Shown here one piece after another: positions 35,301 to 43,009 of a DNA stretch of 64,000 bases. This DNA comes from Owenia fusiformis (lineage: Eukaryota > Annelida > Polychaeta > Sabellida > Oweniidae), in assembly GCA_903813345.2 (NCBI GenBank), contig CAIIXF020000008.1, positions 23,604,822 through 23,668,821 on the forward strand, read 5' to 3'. Each line of letters opens with the position of its first letter. Positions within the stretch are counted from its first letter, which is position 1. A model generated the notes under the pieces. That model was not told where the DNA came from. It did no database searches and saw only the letters and a list, made by a program, of their open reading frames with translations. Made by a program: the position numbers and the translations under genes.

Positions 35301-35620
35301 GCATTTTATACTCTTATGGATACTGAATTGAGATCTGCTATGCTTGCTCTTGCAGATATCCATTTGTGGATAAAACCTATATCACTCAAAAGTCATAGGA
35401 TATCCTCTATCTATTAAGAAAAAGTATAGCAATATTTAAAATGTGTAAAAATCTTCTCAGAGTCTAAATCTAGCAGTTGATGTAACAGTATTTTACTCTT
35501 TTGATCTTTTTCTCATATGATACATTTTAATGTTACAATGCCTATGTTTTATTTTATTTGTTTATAATTTCAGATGAAAGATATGACATGTAGAGAGCTT
35601 ATAAAAGAAGCTGCTAAAAT
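8301..35620 (+). CDS. Proteasome subunit alpha type-3 (alpha7), exons 1-7 of an incomplete gene
   Basis: Spliced product of seven exons (8301-8321, 12896-12978, 20153-20276, 25914-26015, 29317-29463, 29653-29718, 35574-35620), all with GT-AG boundaries and phases that keep one open frame of 590 nt. PSMA3 is a non-catalytic subunit of the outer ring of the 20S proteasome. The protein starts MSSIGTG, then shows the alpha-subunit signature [17 protein letters not shown], and continues with strongly conserved blocks such as [41 protein letters not shown] and [11 protein letters not shown], all closely matching the animal PSMA3 family. The family is about 255 residues long; the window holds the first ~196. 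The missing end should contain the HDEVKDK-type helix and the acidic C-terminal tail. No frame break or odd substitution was seen, so the gene looks functional. Its introns are loaded with transposons. Confidence 0.97.
8769..9598. mobile_element. 830-bp TIR element in intron 1
   Basis: Arms of ~128 bp (8769-8896 and 9471-9598) are near-perfect inverted copies, with outer ends CARTCAAATTTTTTATTCTG. TA dinucleotides flank both ends (8767-8768, 9599-9600), which fits a Tc1/mariner- or ISL2EU-type target duplication. No ORF of note inside, so it is non-autonomous. The centre carries several CACGTG/GTCACGTG words. Confidence 0.85.
9682..10438. mobile_element. Foldback element in a TTAA site (outer)
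   Basis: Two arms of about 320 bp (9682 to ~10000 and ~10120 to 10438) are inverted copies of each other around a short AT-rich loop. Outer ends read GGTGCCATGGAAG and CTTCCATAGCACC, next to TTAA (9678-9681 and 10439-10442), the target of piggyBac-like and Kolobok elements. Apparent ORFs in the arms are mirror images of each other and not genes. Confidence 0.85.
10443..10727. mobile_element. Foldback MITE in a TTAA site (inner, at the tip of the previous one)
   Basis: 285 bp with ~67-bp inverted arms starting CTGTTAAAAATAATAAGAAC. TTAA flanks it at 10439-10442 and 10728-10731. The left TTAA is shared with the end of the previous foldback. After 10731 the sequence resumes with CCAAG, matching the outer flank CTTGG left of 9678, so this element inserted exactly into the terminal TTAA of the other. 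A hairpin CAGACTGACT...AGTCAGTCTG lies at 10631-10653. Confidence 0.88.
10732..11133. other. Non-coding intron 1 sequence
   Basis: No gene or clear element. A block near 11055 (ATAGCCCTACGTCCA) resembles one near 18400 (ATAGCTCTACGTCCA), so an old repeat may be present. Confidence 0.4.
11134..12020 (+). repeat. Interspersed repeat of the TTAGCTCACATGG family, copy 1
   Basis: Begins TTAGCTGACATGGTGAGCTA, followed by a CCGTCTGTC-rich tract, and ends GAGCCCAGTACCCAAGGTAC. Inside, a module of roughly 370-380 bp recurs, marked by CTGTCAATARGATTCCC, GACTCCTGGTTCAAAAGC and AAAATGGCCGCCATTTT. Other copies are at 27562-28682 and 34369-35292, all in the same orientation. The beginning is a palindrome (AGCTCACATGGTGAGCT). 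No ORF. Confidence 0.85.
12167..12338. mobile_element. Tigger/pogo-like MITE
   Basis: 172 bp flanked by TA on both sides, with ends CAGTAAAACCTGTG and CACAAGTTTTACTG. Such CAGTNNAACC-type ends with TA duplications are typical of Tigger/pogo MITEs. The interior repeats CTCTAGTGAACACC-like units. Confidence 0.75.
12570..12760. repeat. Degenerate fragment of the foldback family seen at 9682-10438
   Basis: Shares, in order, GAAAGGTCACTG, TGTGCCCAATAT, AAATGATA and TTGTCTGAAAC with the inner part of the left arm at about 9920-10040. It is a solitary diverged copy ending about 135 bp before PSMA3 exon 2. Confidence 0.65.
12896..12978 (+). CDS. PSMA3 exon 2
   Basis: 83 bp between TTTCTAG and GTAAGAA. 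Encodes [19 protein letters not shown] and onward to ENSG, the alpha-subunit N-terminal signature. Ends in phase 2. Confidence 0.97.
13071..13330 (+). repeat. Two-copy tandem repeat, ~137-bp unit
   Basis: The blocks starting at 13071 and 13208 share ACGTGAACTTCAATG, AATGAYGTCAGATT and GGTTTTTACRTG at matching spacing. Moderately diverged. A related word set (GCGTGAACTT, GAACGTG) occurs near 18460-18530. Confidence 0.6.
13620..13772 (-). pseudogene. Mariner-like transposase fragment, minus strand
   Basis: Minus-strand translation gives [19 protein letters not shown] and then [16 protein letters not shown], the second part of a Tc1/mariner-type DDE/D core. No start, no complete domain. It faces away from a second fragment at 13835-14094 on the plus strand. 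Confidence 0.8.
13835..14094 (+). pseudogene. Mariner-like transposase C-terminal fragment, plus strand
   Basis: Reads [14 protein letters not shown], then a stop, then GEL. A downstream frame from about 13909 gives [20 protein letters not shown], the usual C-terminal end of mariner-type transposases. It overlaps in content with the minus-strand fragment (both carry the PPRSPD motif), so two transposase pieces are joined head to head. A possible 3' terminal repeat (TTGGACCACCCTGTA) lies at about 14243-14257. Confidence 0.75.
14392..17040. mobile_element. 2.65-kb long-TIR element of the AACCATT family
   Basis: Ends CCCTTA...TTCCGAA and TTCGGAA...TTATAAGGG with the 2-bp duplication TT (14390-14391, 17041-17042). 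The first and last ~250 bp are made of closely spaced AACCATT and AATGGTT words that can pair with each other. The middle has direct repeats of about 85-100 bp (14750-14950) and a short array of TTATAATTAGC...TTTCAA units (15705-15770). No ORF. Similar ends occur at 39956/59229 and 40534/57025. A decayed piece of another element with end GGCTACAGGTCTG lies near 16640-16770. Confidence 0.75.
17551..17997. mobile_element. MITE-like repeat with GATGCGAGTAG ends
   Basis: Inverted ends GCAGATGCGAGTAG (17551) and CTACTCGCATCTAG (~17980). The interior (CCAGTAAAAGAAAAT, GTCTATGGGGAATC, AAGTCACATTTTC) is shared with partial copies near 44055-44240 and 50145-50440. No ORF. Confidence 0.6.
19131..19694 (-). 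mobile_element. Deleted mariner-like element
   Basis: 564 bp, flanked by TA, with inverted ends CAGGGTGGTAAAAAAAAC and its complement of about 35 bp with mismatches. The interior encodes the end of a transposase on the minus strand. Too short to be autonomous. Confidence 0.85.
19320..19466 (-). pseudogene. Mariner-like transposase C-terminus
   Basis: Minus-strand translation [20 protein letters not shown] followed by [14 protein letters not shown] and a TGA stop at 19320. This matches the conserved WGYLK..VY..NPRTI..L end of mariner-type transposases. Upstream residues are not recognisable, so most of the gene is deleted. Confidence 0.85.
20153..20276 (+). CDS. PSMA3 exon 3
   Basis: 124 bp between TTTTCAAG and GTATGTAC. 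Encodes [18 protein letters not shown] and then [12 protein letters not shown]. Enters in phase 2 and leaves in phase 0. Confidence 0.97.
20277..21283. other. Intron 3 sequence without recognised features
   Basis: AT-rich, no ORF and no clear repeat arm. Confidence 0.4.
21284..21884. mobile_element. ~600-bp foldback element
   Basis: Arms of about 185 bp (from 21284 and up to 21884) are inverted copies with ends ATTCCTTGCCAGAC and GTCTGGCAAGGAAT. Inner shared words include GATGWCATCGACTCTCA and CAATATTGATCA. No ORF, no certain target duplication. Confidence 0.75.
22264..23175 (+). CDS. SAP-like small protein of the ISL2EU-like element (two exons)
   Basis: The main exon (22870-23175) is open for 102 codons. 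A preceding ATG at 22264-22266 is directly followed by GTGAGT, and the intron ends TTTTTTTAG at 22869. Splicing gives [15 protein letters not shown] in frame; the ATG inside the second exon (22876) is the alternative start. The middle ([19 protein letters not shown] followed by [12 protein letters not shown]) resembles a SAP-type DNA-binding helix pair, where a leucine/lysine helix is followed by WL..R and a second helix. The C-terminus ends CPKCKNN. Autonomous ISL2EU-type elements often carry such a second ORF, with a nuclease-like domain that is not present here. Fold assignment is by eye. Confidence 0.55.
23263..23744. mobile_element. TTAA MITE nested in the ISL2EU-like element
   Basis: 482 bp between TTAA sites (23259-23262, 23745-23748), with inverted ends AGAGGCTCTATACTATAGG and CCTATAGTATAGTGCATCT. 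No credible ORF. It lies between the SAP-like ORF and the transposase fragment. Confidence 0.82.
23897..24290 (-). pseudogene. ISL2EU-like DDE transposase, C-terminal part
   Basis: Minus-strand reading: [20 protein letters not shown], then [19 protein letters not shown] and [12 protein letters not shown]. This is the characteristic last third of DDE_Tnp_4/ISL2EU-type transposases. After HIER the frame shifts and continues as [11 protein letters not shown]...[14 protein letters not shown], which fits the usual end of the family, and stops near 23897. The N-terminal two thirds, including the first catalytic aspartates, are absent: upstream (24291-25020) there is only AT-rich sequence with two similar ATTCATTGATAAAAT blocks. 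Confidence 0.85.
25047..25520. repeat. Interspersed repeat of the ATGGCC/TATCCC family, 3' part
   Basis: Right-hand continuation of the repeat that the ISL2EU-like element entered. Contains several NNAAAATGGCNGCCATTTT-like words and ends near 25430-25465 with GGATTTCCCAGGCATTGGCA and then TTGCCGTTGTCTAGTT, the usual tail of this family (compare 29250-29280, 33486-33515, 59745-59781). Confidence 0.7.
25914..26015 (+). CDS. PSMA3 exon 4
   Basis: 102 bp between TTTTGCAG and GTAGGTGC. Encodes [20 protein letters not shown] and on to NPIPIK, 34 codons in phase 0. Confidence 0.97.
27115..27545. mobile_element. Foldback element built from TGGGGCAA / TTGCCCCA words
   Basis: About 430 bp in which TGGGGCAA and TTGCCCCAT occur many times with GTGGGACT/AGTCCCA words, giving two halves that pair around AACATGTT (27361-27370). 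The ends are not sharply defined. The composition is far richer in G and C than the surroundings. No ORF. Confidence 0.65.
27562..28682 (+). repeat. TTAGCTCACATGG family repeat, copy 2
   Basis: Starts TTAGCTCACATGGTGAG with a long CCGTCTGTCCGTCCG tract, holds about three ~380-bp internal modules (AACATTGATTTGTCCATCTG, GACTCCTGGTTCAAAAGC, CAGGTGTCCTGCATTG), and ends GAGCCCAGTACCCACGGTAC. It is longer than the other two copies, mainly by module number. Confidence 0.85.
29317..29463 (+). CDS. PSMA3 exon 5
   Basis: 147 bp between TTTTCAG and GTGAGTTT. Encodes [19 protein letters not shown] and later [13 protein letters not shown], 49 codons in phase 0. Confidence 0.97.
29653..29718 (+). CDS. PSMA3 exon 6
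   Basis: 66 bp between TTTTCAG and GTATGTCT. Encodes [20 protein letters not shown] then IK, 22 codons in phase 0. Intron 5 before it is only 189 bp, the one short intron of the gene. Confidence 0.97.
29970..30340. mobile_element. Foldback element with GGATATC words
   Basis: Inverted arms share AAAACAACAACTTT / AAAGTTGTTGTTTT and ATCCTATGATT / AATCATAGGAT. The interior is filled with GGATATCC-, ATAGGATAT- and GAGTGGATATC-type words. Similar words recur near 35380-35410 just before exon 7. No ORF. Confidence 0.6.
30500..32030 (+). repeat. 162-bp satellite, array A
   Basis: Eight successive units with the anchor (A/G)GCCATTTTGGATTTTCC at 30719, 30882, 31044, 31206, 31368, 31531, 31693 and 31857, that is 162-164 bp apart. 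A diverged partial unit precedes at about 30524. Each unit also carries TAAAGTCTTGTCTAC, TTTTCAGGGATGATTCTTAG and GCATTCTGGGTAAAT. Array B of the same family is at 60061-61075. Units are moderately diverged, so the array is not young. Confidence 0.92.
32149..33520 (+). repeat. Interspersed repeat of the TATCCC family, near-complete copy
   Basis: Starts TTATCCCACCGAACGAAG and ends GGGATTTGCTACTCCGTGG then GTTGCTGTTTTCTCG, with TTGTTA at both edges as a possible target duplication. Internal modules of ~150 bp repeat the pattern TTTTCAAGATGGC...AAATACCANTGNATGGATTTGG. No ORF. Confidence 0.7.
33521..34368. other. Non-coding intron 6 sequence
   Basis: No gene. Contains a solitary tail of the TATCCC family near 34114-34160 (GGGATTTGCTACTCTATAG and GTTGCCGTTTTCTAGTT). 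Confidence 0.45.
34369..35292 (+). repeat. TTAGCTCACATGG family repeat, copy 3
   Basis: Starts TTAGCTTACATGGTGAGC and ends GAGCCCAGTACCCACGGTAC, with two internal modules. Same orientation as the other two copies and as PSMA3. It ends about 280 bp before exon 7. Confidence 0.85.
35574..35620 (+). CDS. PSMA3 exon 7, last exon seen
   Basis: 47 bp between AATTTCAG and GTAAGTTA. Encodes [15 protein letters not shown] and two bases of the next codon, as in animal PSMA3 (M-x-C-R-x-x-x-K-E-x-A-K). Phase 2 at the donor. The following exon should continue with an I/YIVHDEVKDK-like segment, which I could not find up to 64000. Confidence 0.95.
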
Positions 35621-35967
35621 GTAAGTTATTTTTTGTCCTCTTCCCATAGACATGATTAATATGTATAGTATTTTTACAAATTTTGAACTCATTCATACAT
35701 TCAGACAGTCATATCTTTCACCATGAGTACATTCTTGCCATAAATATAATGTTTTTTATTAAAACAATAGTGAAGTACCAATGACAATAAAAATGTCAAT
35801 CGAACAATTCGAAAAATTTATCACAAAGTTGATTTGCACCCCAATACTTTCCCCATGTGTTAAATGAAATCTCCAGTTACTGATACGCTAGTCAGATACA
35901 AGCATTGTACCCAGCAGCTCCAATAAGCGAGTGAGAATTCCCTCACATCAGCAACCAGGATGTTAAC

Positions 35968-38083
35968 ACTCAGTGTTAAAAGCCATGGTAACCATGGTAT
36001 TCCATGGTGCGTCCATGGTAATCCATGGTTTTCCATGGAAATTCATGGTTTTTCATGGTATTTTCCATGGAAATTCATGGATACCCATGGTAATATTTAC
36101 CATGATTTTCCGTGGTAATTGGTGGTTTGGTAATTGTTTTTTCATGAACATGCCATGTTTTTACCATGACACTTGAGTTGTAAAATCAACAATTTTGGCA
36201 GGTTTTGTTTTTACCAAAATCTTCAAAATTGAATCAACATTTTAACGAATGAATCCAAGCTGGATTGAGAATTAGTCTCATTAATCATAGATAAAAGAAT
36301 ATGACACCCCCCACCCCAAAATCTTTGAGAAAGTCAACCTTCTTGACAAAAGCTGGTTTCAGGCCTGAAATACAACCATGTTTTTACAATCTGAATATAT
36401 GTTTAGTACATTCTGTACATAGTGTCATATGACAAAGAACTGTTTACTTAATATTTTTTTAATTGATGATTTGACCCCACAATTAAAAGTAATAATTTGT
36501 TTGCTGGGATTTGCTATCATTTAACTTTGGCACTTATGTAAAAAAAGACAAAATAAGTGATAAAATCAGCTCACTGGATTCCCTTATTGCAGACTGAATA
36601 AACATTTTTACTTGGAGTAAATCCTATTTGGTTTTATTTGATCAACAATGAGTTTTTGACTTGCACTGTCTACACTCACAGACAATAATAATTACTGAAG
36701 AGGGAGCATTAGAAAGAGTAAGATTATCATATATAATAACAATTAAGATCAGAATATTTAAGAATTATGCAAATGAACTCTTATAATCTGTTGTAAAGAG
36801 ATTAATCTTTTGACATTAATTTGAGAGTTAAGAAACCTAATTAACATAGAATAATGGCAACCAAATATTTAAAAATTATGCAAATGATTATTTATTCCTA
36901 TTCAAAGACAGATCAATTTTAATTACTTATACTATGTTTCATGTTTTAAGCCAAATGGTGTTGTTAAACCCCTCCCCTTCCTTCATGCAACTTCTTTTTA
37001 AATATGATATTCTTACATAGACAAATTGAATTTTTATCACTTAGGTATAACATTTCAGTTTGCAGCCATATGCTTGTGTTTAATCCCCCATCTCAATTTC
37101 AAGTCAAAATTCTGTAAAAGTATATACTTTTCTGTGGATTTTTTCAGATAATATGCTTATAAAAGTTGAATGGGACTTAATTTGGAGAAGTTCATTTAGA
37201 AACATAATGTATTATTCATTTTTCTGCTTCCAAAAGACCAAACAAATAGCCCATGGAAAACCATGGACTTTCAAAAGATCAAAAGAATAATCATGGAAAA
37301 CCATGGCTTTTGATTGCACTTTCCAAAACATCAAACAAATAACCATGGAAAAGCATGGCTTTCGATTGCAATCAACTGTCTTCCATGGCTTTTGATTGCA
37401 GTTTTCTCAACTTCAAAGAAAGAAACCATGGTTTTTGATTGTATTCTCAAATGTACGAAATGTAATTTAAGAAAATGAGTTATTTATTTCTTAAATTACT
37501 TCATATTGATTTTTAAAACTGAAAATTAAAGAAAGTATTGAAATAAAACAGAGCTTGGGCTAGTTTGACTTAATCTTTTTCAAAGGAAAGAAGTGTTTGG
37601 CCTAAAAAATAAGCAATCTCTATCTAGTCTTGATCTACACAAAAGACCTTTGCACAATTGTTTTTGAAATCTTGTGGCCTACTCTCTGCTCTGCTGTTTC
37701 ACATATTTTCTCATTTGTAAGCTGAGTCTAACATTCGATGAATGTTCTTGCTATACCTTCAAAATGAAATGTCCACCCTTTTTCTCAATGATAAGTCTCA
37801 GTCTAACTGGGATATATCATCAAAACATTCATTTTGGAGATTTTGGTAAATACAAATCCTACCAAAATTGTTGATTTTACATCTCCATGACACATCCATT
37901 AAAAACCAATTACCAAACCAACAATTACCACGGAAAATCATGGTAAATATCCATGGAAGATTACCATGGGCGTCCATGAATTTCCTTGGAAAATAACATG
38001 GAAAACCATGAATTTCCATGGAAAACCATGGATTACCATGGGCGCACCATGGAATACCATGGTTACCATGGCTTTTTTCTTAA
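35968..38083. mobile_element. 2.1-kb long-TIR element built from CCATGG words
   Basis: The left arm (35968 to ~36240) and right arm (~37800 to 38083) are inverted copies. Both are dense in CCATGG, ACCATGGTA and TCCATGGAA. The outer edges read AAAAGCCATGGTAACC and GGTTACCATGGCTTTTTT. The inner edges share CAACAATTTTGG / CCAAAATTGTTG. Internally (37240-37440) a ~55-bp unit with AACCATGGNTTTTGATTG repeats. No ORF. Confidence 0.8.
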
Positions 38084-38389
38084 GGGTATGCAACCAAGAC
38101 GTTAGTCAGTTTCCTTTCTGGGTTATAAAGACATTTAATGATTTATGTTTACTTTCATTTCAGTAACATACTATCCATACCAGTAAAAAAAAAAATAAAA
38201 ATAAAAAAACCTTATCATTGAAGACTATAACGACTTAACATAGAGATGAAAGTCTAAGCATCAGGAAGGACTTTGATCTGGCTAGTGGATCATTTGTATA
38301 CTGATCAAAACATTTCAATGTTCAGTGTATCACATTATCTGTGAAAACCCTAATACATCAGAGAATACAGGCAAAAAGAAGCTGGTAAA

Positions 38390-39553
38390 ACCTAGCTGCA
38401 TATTGGAATTGAAACTAAAACACAGCGTGAGCTTTGATACTCAATACCAAAACCAATATGCTCTCATTTCAAAATTCATAAGTTCTGTTTGAATGTTAAT
38501 TTTAATCCTAATATGAATGTCAGAATATGGTTCTGTATAAATTTTAGTCTGTTTAAATCCCATTTGAAATCCCTAAATATTTGCCATTATAGACATTTAT
38601 ATCAATATAGCAAACGATGTTTTGTTCTCTTTATTAAATGTGCTCAAACATCAATATCAATACCAATTAGCTTACATTGGGATTATTAAACTCTGAATCC
38701 CAATATGAATAGTTTTATCATTATAGCAAAAGATGTTCACACATTTATTATTAAATGTGCTTGAATCTCAATACCAATACCAATATTATCTAAAATTCGG
38801 ATCAATAATCCCTATATGAATGCCAACTAGAATCCTTAAATAAATCCCAGTTTTTTAATATGAATATTTATATTTATAAACAAAGTGAAAGATGTTTAAA
38901 GAAATGTTCGAATCTCACTACCAATATGATCTAATATTAGAATTCATAACGTCTGTTTGAATGTCAGTTTGTCTTCGAATACAAATCCCAATATGGTATA
39001 TAGTACACTGTACTATATGAACAGAGAAAAGGATGTTGATTTCTCTGCATCAATGTGTTCGAATCTCAATACCAGTACCAATATGATCTCACATTGGGAT
39101 TCACAGTCCCTATTTGACGGTGAATTGGAATCCCAATATGGGTGTTTGTATGATTATAGTAAAGGATGTTTAGTTCTTTGTATCAAATATGTTTGAATAT
39201 CAGTACCATAACCAATATGATCTCATATTTGGATTCATACCTTTTGTTTAAATGTCAGTTTGAACCAATATGATCTCATATTAGGAAATCCCAATATCCC
39301 AATATGGTTATTCATATAAAAATTGCAAAGGATGATTATATCTCTGCATCATATCTATTTGAATCTTAATACCAATACAAATATGATCTCATATTAGGAA
39401 ATCCCAATATCCCAATATGGTTATTCATATAAAAATTGCAAAGGATGATTATATCTCTGCATCATATCTGTTTGAATCTCAATACCAATACCAAAACTAT
39501 CTCATACTGGGAAATCCCAATATGGTTATTCAAATAAACACTGCGAAAGATGA
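38390..39553 (+). repeat. ~113-bp CAATACCAATACC satellite, left part, diverged
   Basis: Units carry GGATGATTATATCTCTGCAT, TGTTTGAATCTCAATACC, GATCTCATATTGGGAA and CCCAATATGGTTATTCAT. Units toward 38.4 kb are more diverged than those at 39.2-39.55 kb. The array stops within a unit at 39553 and resumes at about 59786. Confidence 0.85.
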
Positions 39554-41280
39554 TTATTATCCCATCGAACGAAGTTCGGAGGGATATAGGGAACGCCTCC
39601 GTCCGTCCGTCCGTCTGTCCGTCCGGGCAATAACTCAAATACCGCTGGCCCGATTTTGTTCATATTTTGTATACATATACCCAATGGGGGTAGAAGTTCT
39701 GCTCGAAAACTGATGTTCAAAATTGTCGCTCAAAAAAAAATGGCGGCCATTTTAGTGCCGATTTTACAGTAATTTAGGTACTGCATATAAAACTGTAATA
39801 GCAATATGTTTTAAATGTAAAAAAGTTATATAAAACATTGATTAAGCTAGAAATGTAAATATAGAAAAAATACACGTCATTTTACGATTTTTGCTGTAAC
39901 TTGAAAAGTAGTGGAGCGATTTTGTTCATATTTGATATGTGAATACTTTAAGCATCTCTTATAAAAAATTCAACCTTGAAAGTCCGAATTTAAACCGTTG
40001 CCCAATCATTGTACAATCATTGATCCGATCATTTATGCAACCATGCCAACTGTTACAACGCAACCATTACAATTTTGGTTGTTAACTCATTGAAAATGTT
40101 TCAATCATACGTAACCATTGTAAACGCTTGAAAATTTTGATTGAATTTCTTGCAACCGTTTCAATCGAATGCAACCCTTTAAACCTATGGCAATATTATC
40201 TCAATACAACATAAAATAATTATATTGCTCTTTAAAATATATATTTCAAATATATGTATTTCATGCATACATGTCAGAATTTAAAGTTTTTGATCAAAAA
40301 GATATTTAAAGTATTGAAATAGTTTAGTAAACTTGTCTTGTGAATGAAAATATATTAAAAAAAAATTTCATCTAACTTTGAAGGATGACGATTGCCTCAC
40401 TCACATGTATATTATCTAGATACATGTAACAGCAATGCTAAGGCATAGCAAATCCCAATCATTTTTACAAAATCCCTTCACTACTTTTTAAGTTATTGCA
40501 AAAACATTTGAAATAAGTTTGGATGGGGGGGAACCCTTATAAAAAATCCGACCTTGAAATTCCGAAAACAAACCATCGCAAGCAATCATCGATTAATGAT
40601 TGCTTCAACCATTTAGATCAAAGGAAAAACCATTGCAAAATGACATGCAATCATTGTGCAACCATTGGCTGTAACCATTAGAATTTCACTATTTGCAATG
40701 GTTAAGCAACCATTAACATGTGATCATTGCATTTCTAAATGCAACCATCTACAACCATTACTCATTGAAATCTGCAATGGTTGCAATGGTCGCATTCAAT
40801 CATTGAACATTTTTACAATTGCAACCATCATGAGTTTTTTAGTGAAATGACCGTAGAACATGTAGAAGTATGTCTGAAGAAATTTTGATGTTAATGCATG
40901 TCCACAATGTAATTACTGTACATCTATATTGAAGAGGGGTAAAAGTTAACCTTTCGGAGATCAATCAATTCTAACAGGGGCTTTTGCCTCTAAAATGGGG
41001 TCACATAAGGTTGCCTTATATAAACAACTTTTAATAATACATATTTTCTACTTTTTACCATATAACTGCATTCAAAGTATGATATCAATTGATTTTGATA
41101 AAAATGAAGTACTTTAGATGAGCAAGAGAACATAAAATTTGAAAAATGACAATAAGATGGAACCCAAAAGGTGCAAATGTCTGCAATAGTAAAAATCTGC
41201 ATGGCCCAATGTTTTGGTGTTTCAGTAATAAAACACTGTCTAATGCTTCAATAAAGGTAATGTGGCATGTATAAAAGGTA

Positions 41281-43000
41281 CAGGGTGATAGAAACTTTAC
41301 CCAAACAAATATCTATGCGGGTTGGTATCTATGGTGGTTTTGGAATATGATGATATCCCTATGATAAGTTCATAGTGGATGTATCCCCATGTTAAGTCAA
41401 TACATCCTTGCCTAAATCCTCATTTTCTAAATGAAAGTTTCTGTTACCAGAAAAATATACCATAACCCAGTGTAGACAATATATGTAGAACACTATGCAG
41501 TAGTTGGTTTTTGTGGCCGACACCTGGACAATCAACTCCTTATCTAGAGCTCTTAGAAAAAAGGCTCAGGCACTATAAGTCTCGACTGAAGTAAAGACTG
41601 AATAAGGCATAATTCTAATTGAAAGCCGATTGTGCAAGTAAAACAAAAGCTTCTGAATAACATTCACTGAAATTGAAATAAGTGAAATACATGTAATGTC
41701 TATGTTATTGGACCTTAATCCCTATCATAACAATAACAGTCATACATGACCAGACATATCCTGTCTGAGTCCTTGATGACAGTGACCAGGTAGACATTGC
41801 AATTACTACCACTGAATAAGAGTAACAGAAGACTTATAATCAGGACCATGAATTAATAATCCTTTAGTCCTTTAATAATCCTTTAGGTTTTTACCCAGGG
41901 CTTTTTATCACAACATTCTTTAGTGAAAACAATTACTTTTATATTTGAAACTGACTCAGTTTAAGATTCAGCTGATATATAATAGGAGACTCTGATAGAT
42001 CACAATGTATACTTTCTATTCCATGGATACATTTTTTACCTCATTGAAATTTCATGTTTCACTGTTGTAAAAAGGGAACATTCACATCTTTTTTCAGACA
42101 ATTAATACAATTTGAGTAATTCTTAAATAATATGATTTCATAAAATAGAAGTGATATTTTGGTTCACTCCAGGTTTTTCAAATTATCCAGCAGTTTTTAA
42201 AAATTTTCAAGCAGAAAACTCCATCCCAATGATCGGACATAGCCAGCTTTTCTTTTGCCAAGGGATTTTAGATTTCTTAAATTCCTGGGTTTTCACATTA
42301 TATTTTTTGCCCCCCCCCCACCTCCATCCCAATTATAGGGTATGGCACCGCCAGCTTTTCGTTTGCCAAGGGACTTTAGATTTCTATAATTCCAGGGAGT
42401 TTACATTATATTTTTTTGCCTGAAATCACTTGAAAACTGGGTCATCAGTGCATTTTCTTGAAAAATCTTGGACAGGTTTATCACCTCTGATTCTGTGGGG
42501 AGGGGAGGGGGGTTACCCAAATATAAGTCTGGAGAAAAGGACTGAATGCTTAGGTATGATTTAAACAAGAATGAAAGTAAAGTACAGACTACTGAATACA
42601 TTTACTGAAATGGAACATTGGGAAACAAGTCTTTATTTTAGTTTCTGTTGATATCTAGATTGATGTACTGGTAAAGGGGGGGGAGTGGGTAATAACTGTA
42701 GTTATATAAAATGAAAAAACGATTTAATTTATAAATGTACAAGAGACTTCTTGGTCTTCAATAATGCACATTGCTCGAATATAAAATAAAGTTGTGGGCA
42801 GAAAATAGTAAGATAAAACATGCAGCAAACCTTTTATTATGTTTTACTTAGAAGCAAAGACAAGAATTGAATTTGATTGGGATGTCTGATTTCTAGCTCT
42901 GATTAAACTGTCTTAAAATAACAATGAGCCTGATGGCCTTTTAAGTTTATTTACTTATATAACTTTTTAGAGAACATAGATCAAGCTTATTTTATACATT
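41281..43000. other. Non-coding part of the 16.5-kb insert
   Basis: AT-rich. A ~150-bp doublet (42160-42300 and 42340-42440) shares CCAAGGGA-TTTAGATTTCT and TTCACATTATATTTTTTGCC. No gene seen. Confidence 0.4.
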
Positions 43001-43009
43001 TGATTCAGT

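Noticed and set aside
38162-38222. CTTTCATTTCAG acceptor followed by an open stretch, considered as PSMA3 exon 8
   Set aside because: Translation becomes lysine/isoleucine low complexity with no PSMA3 similarity.
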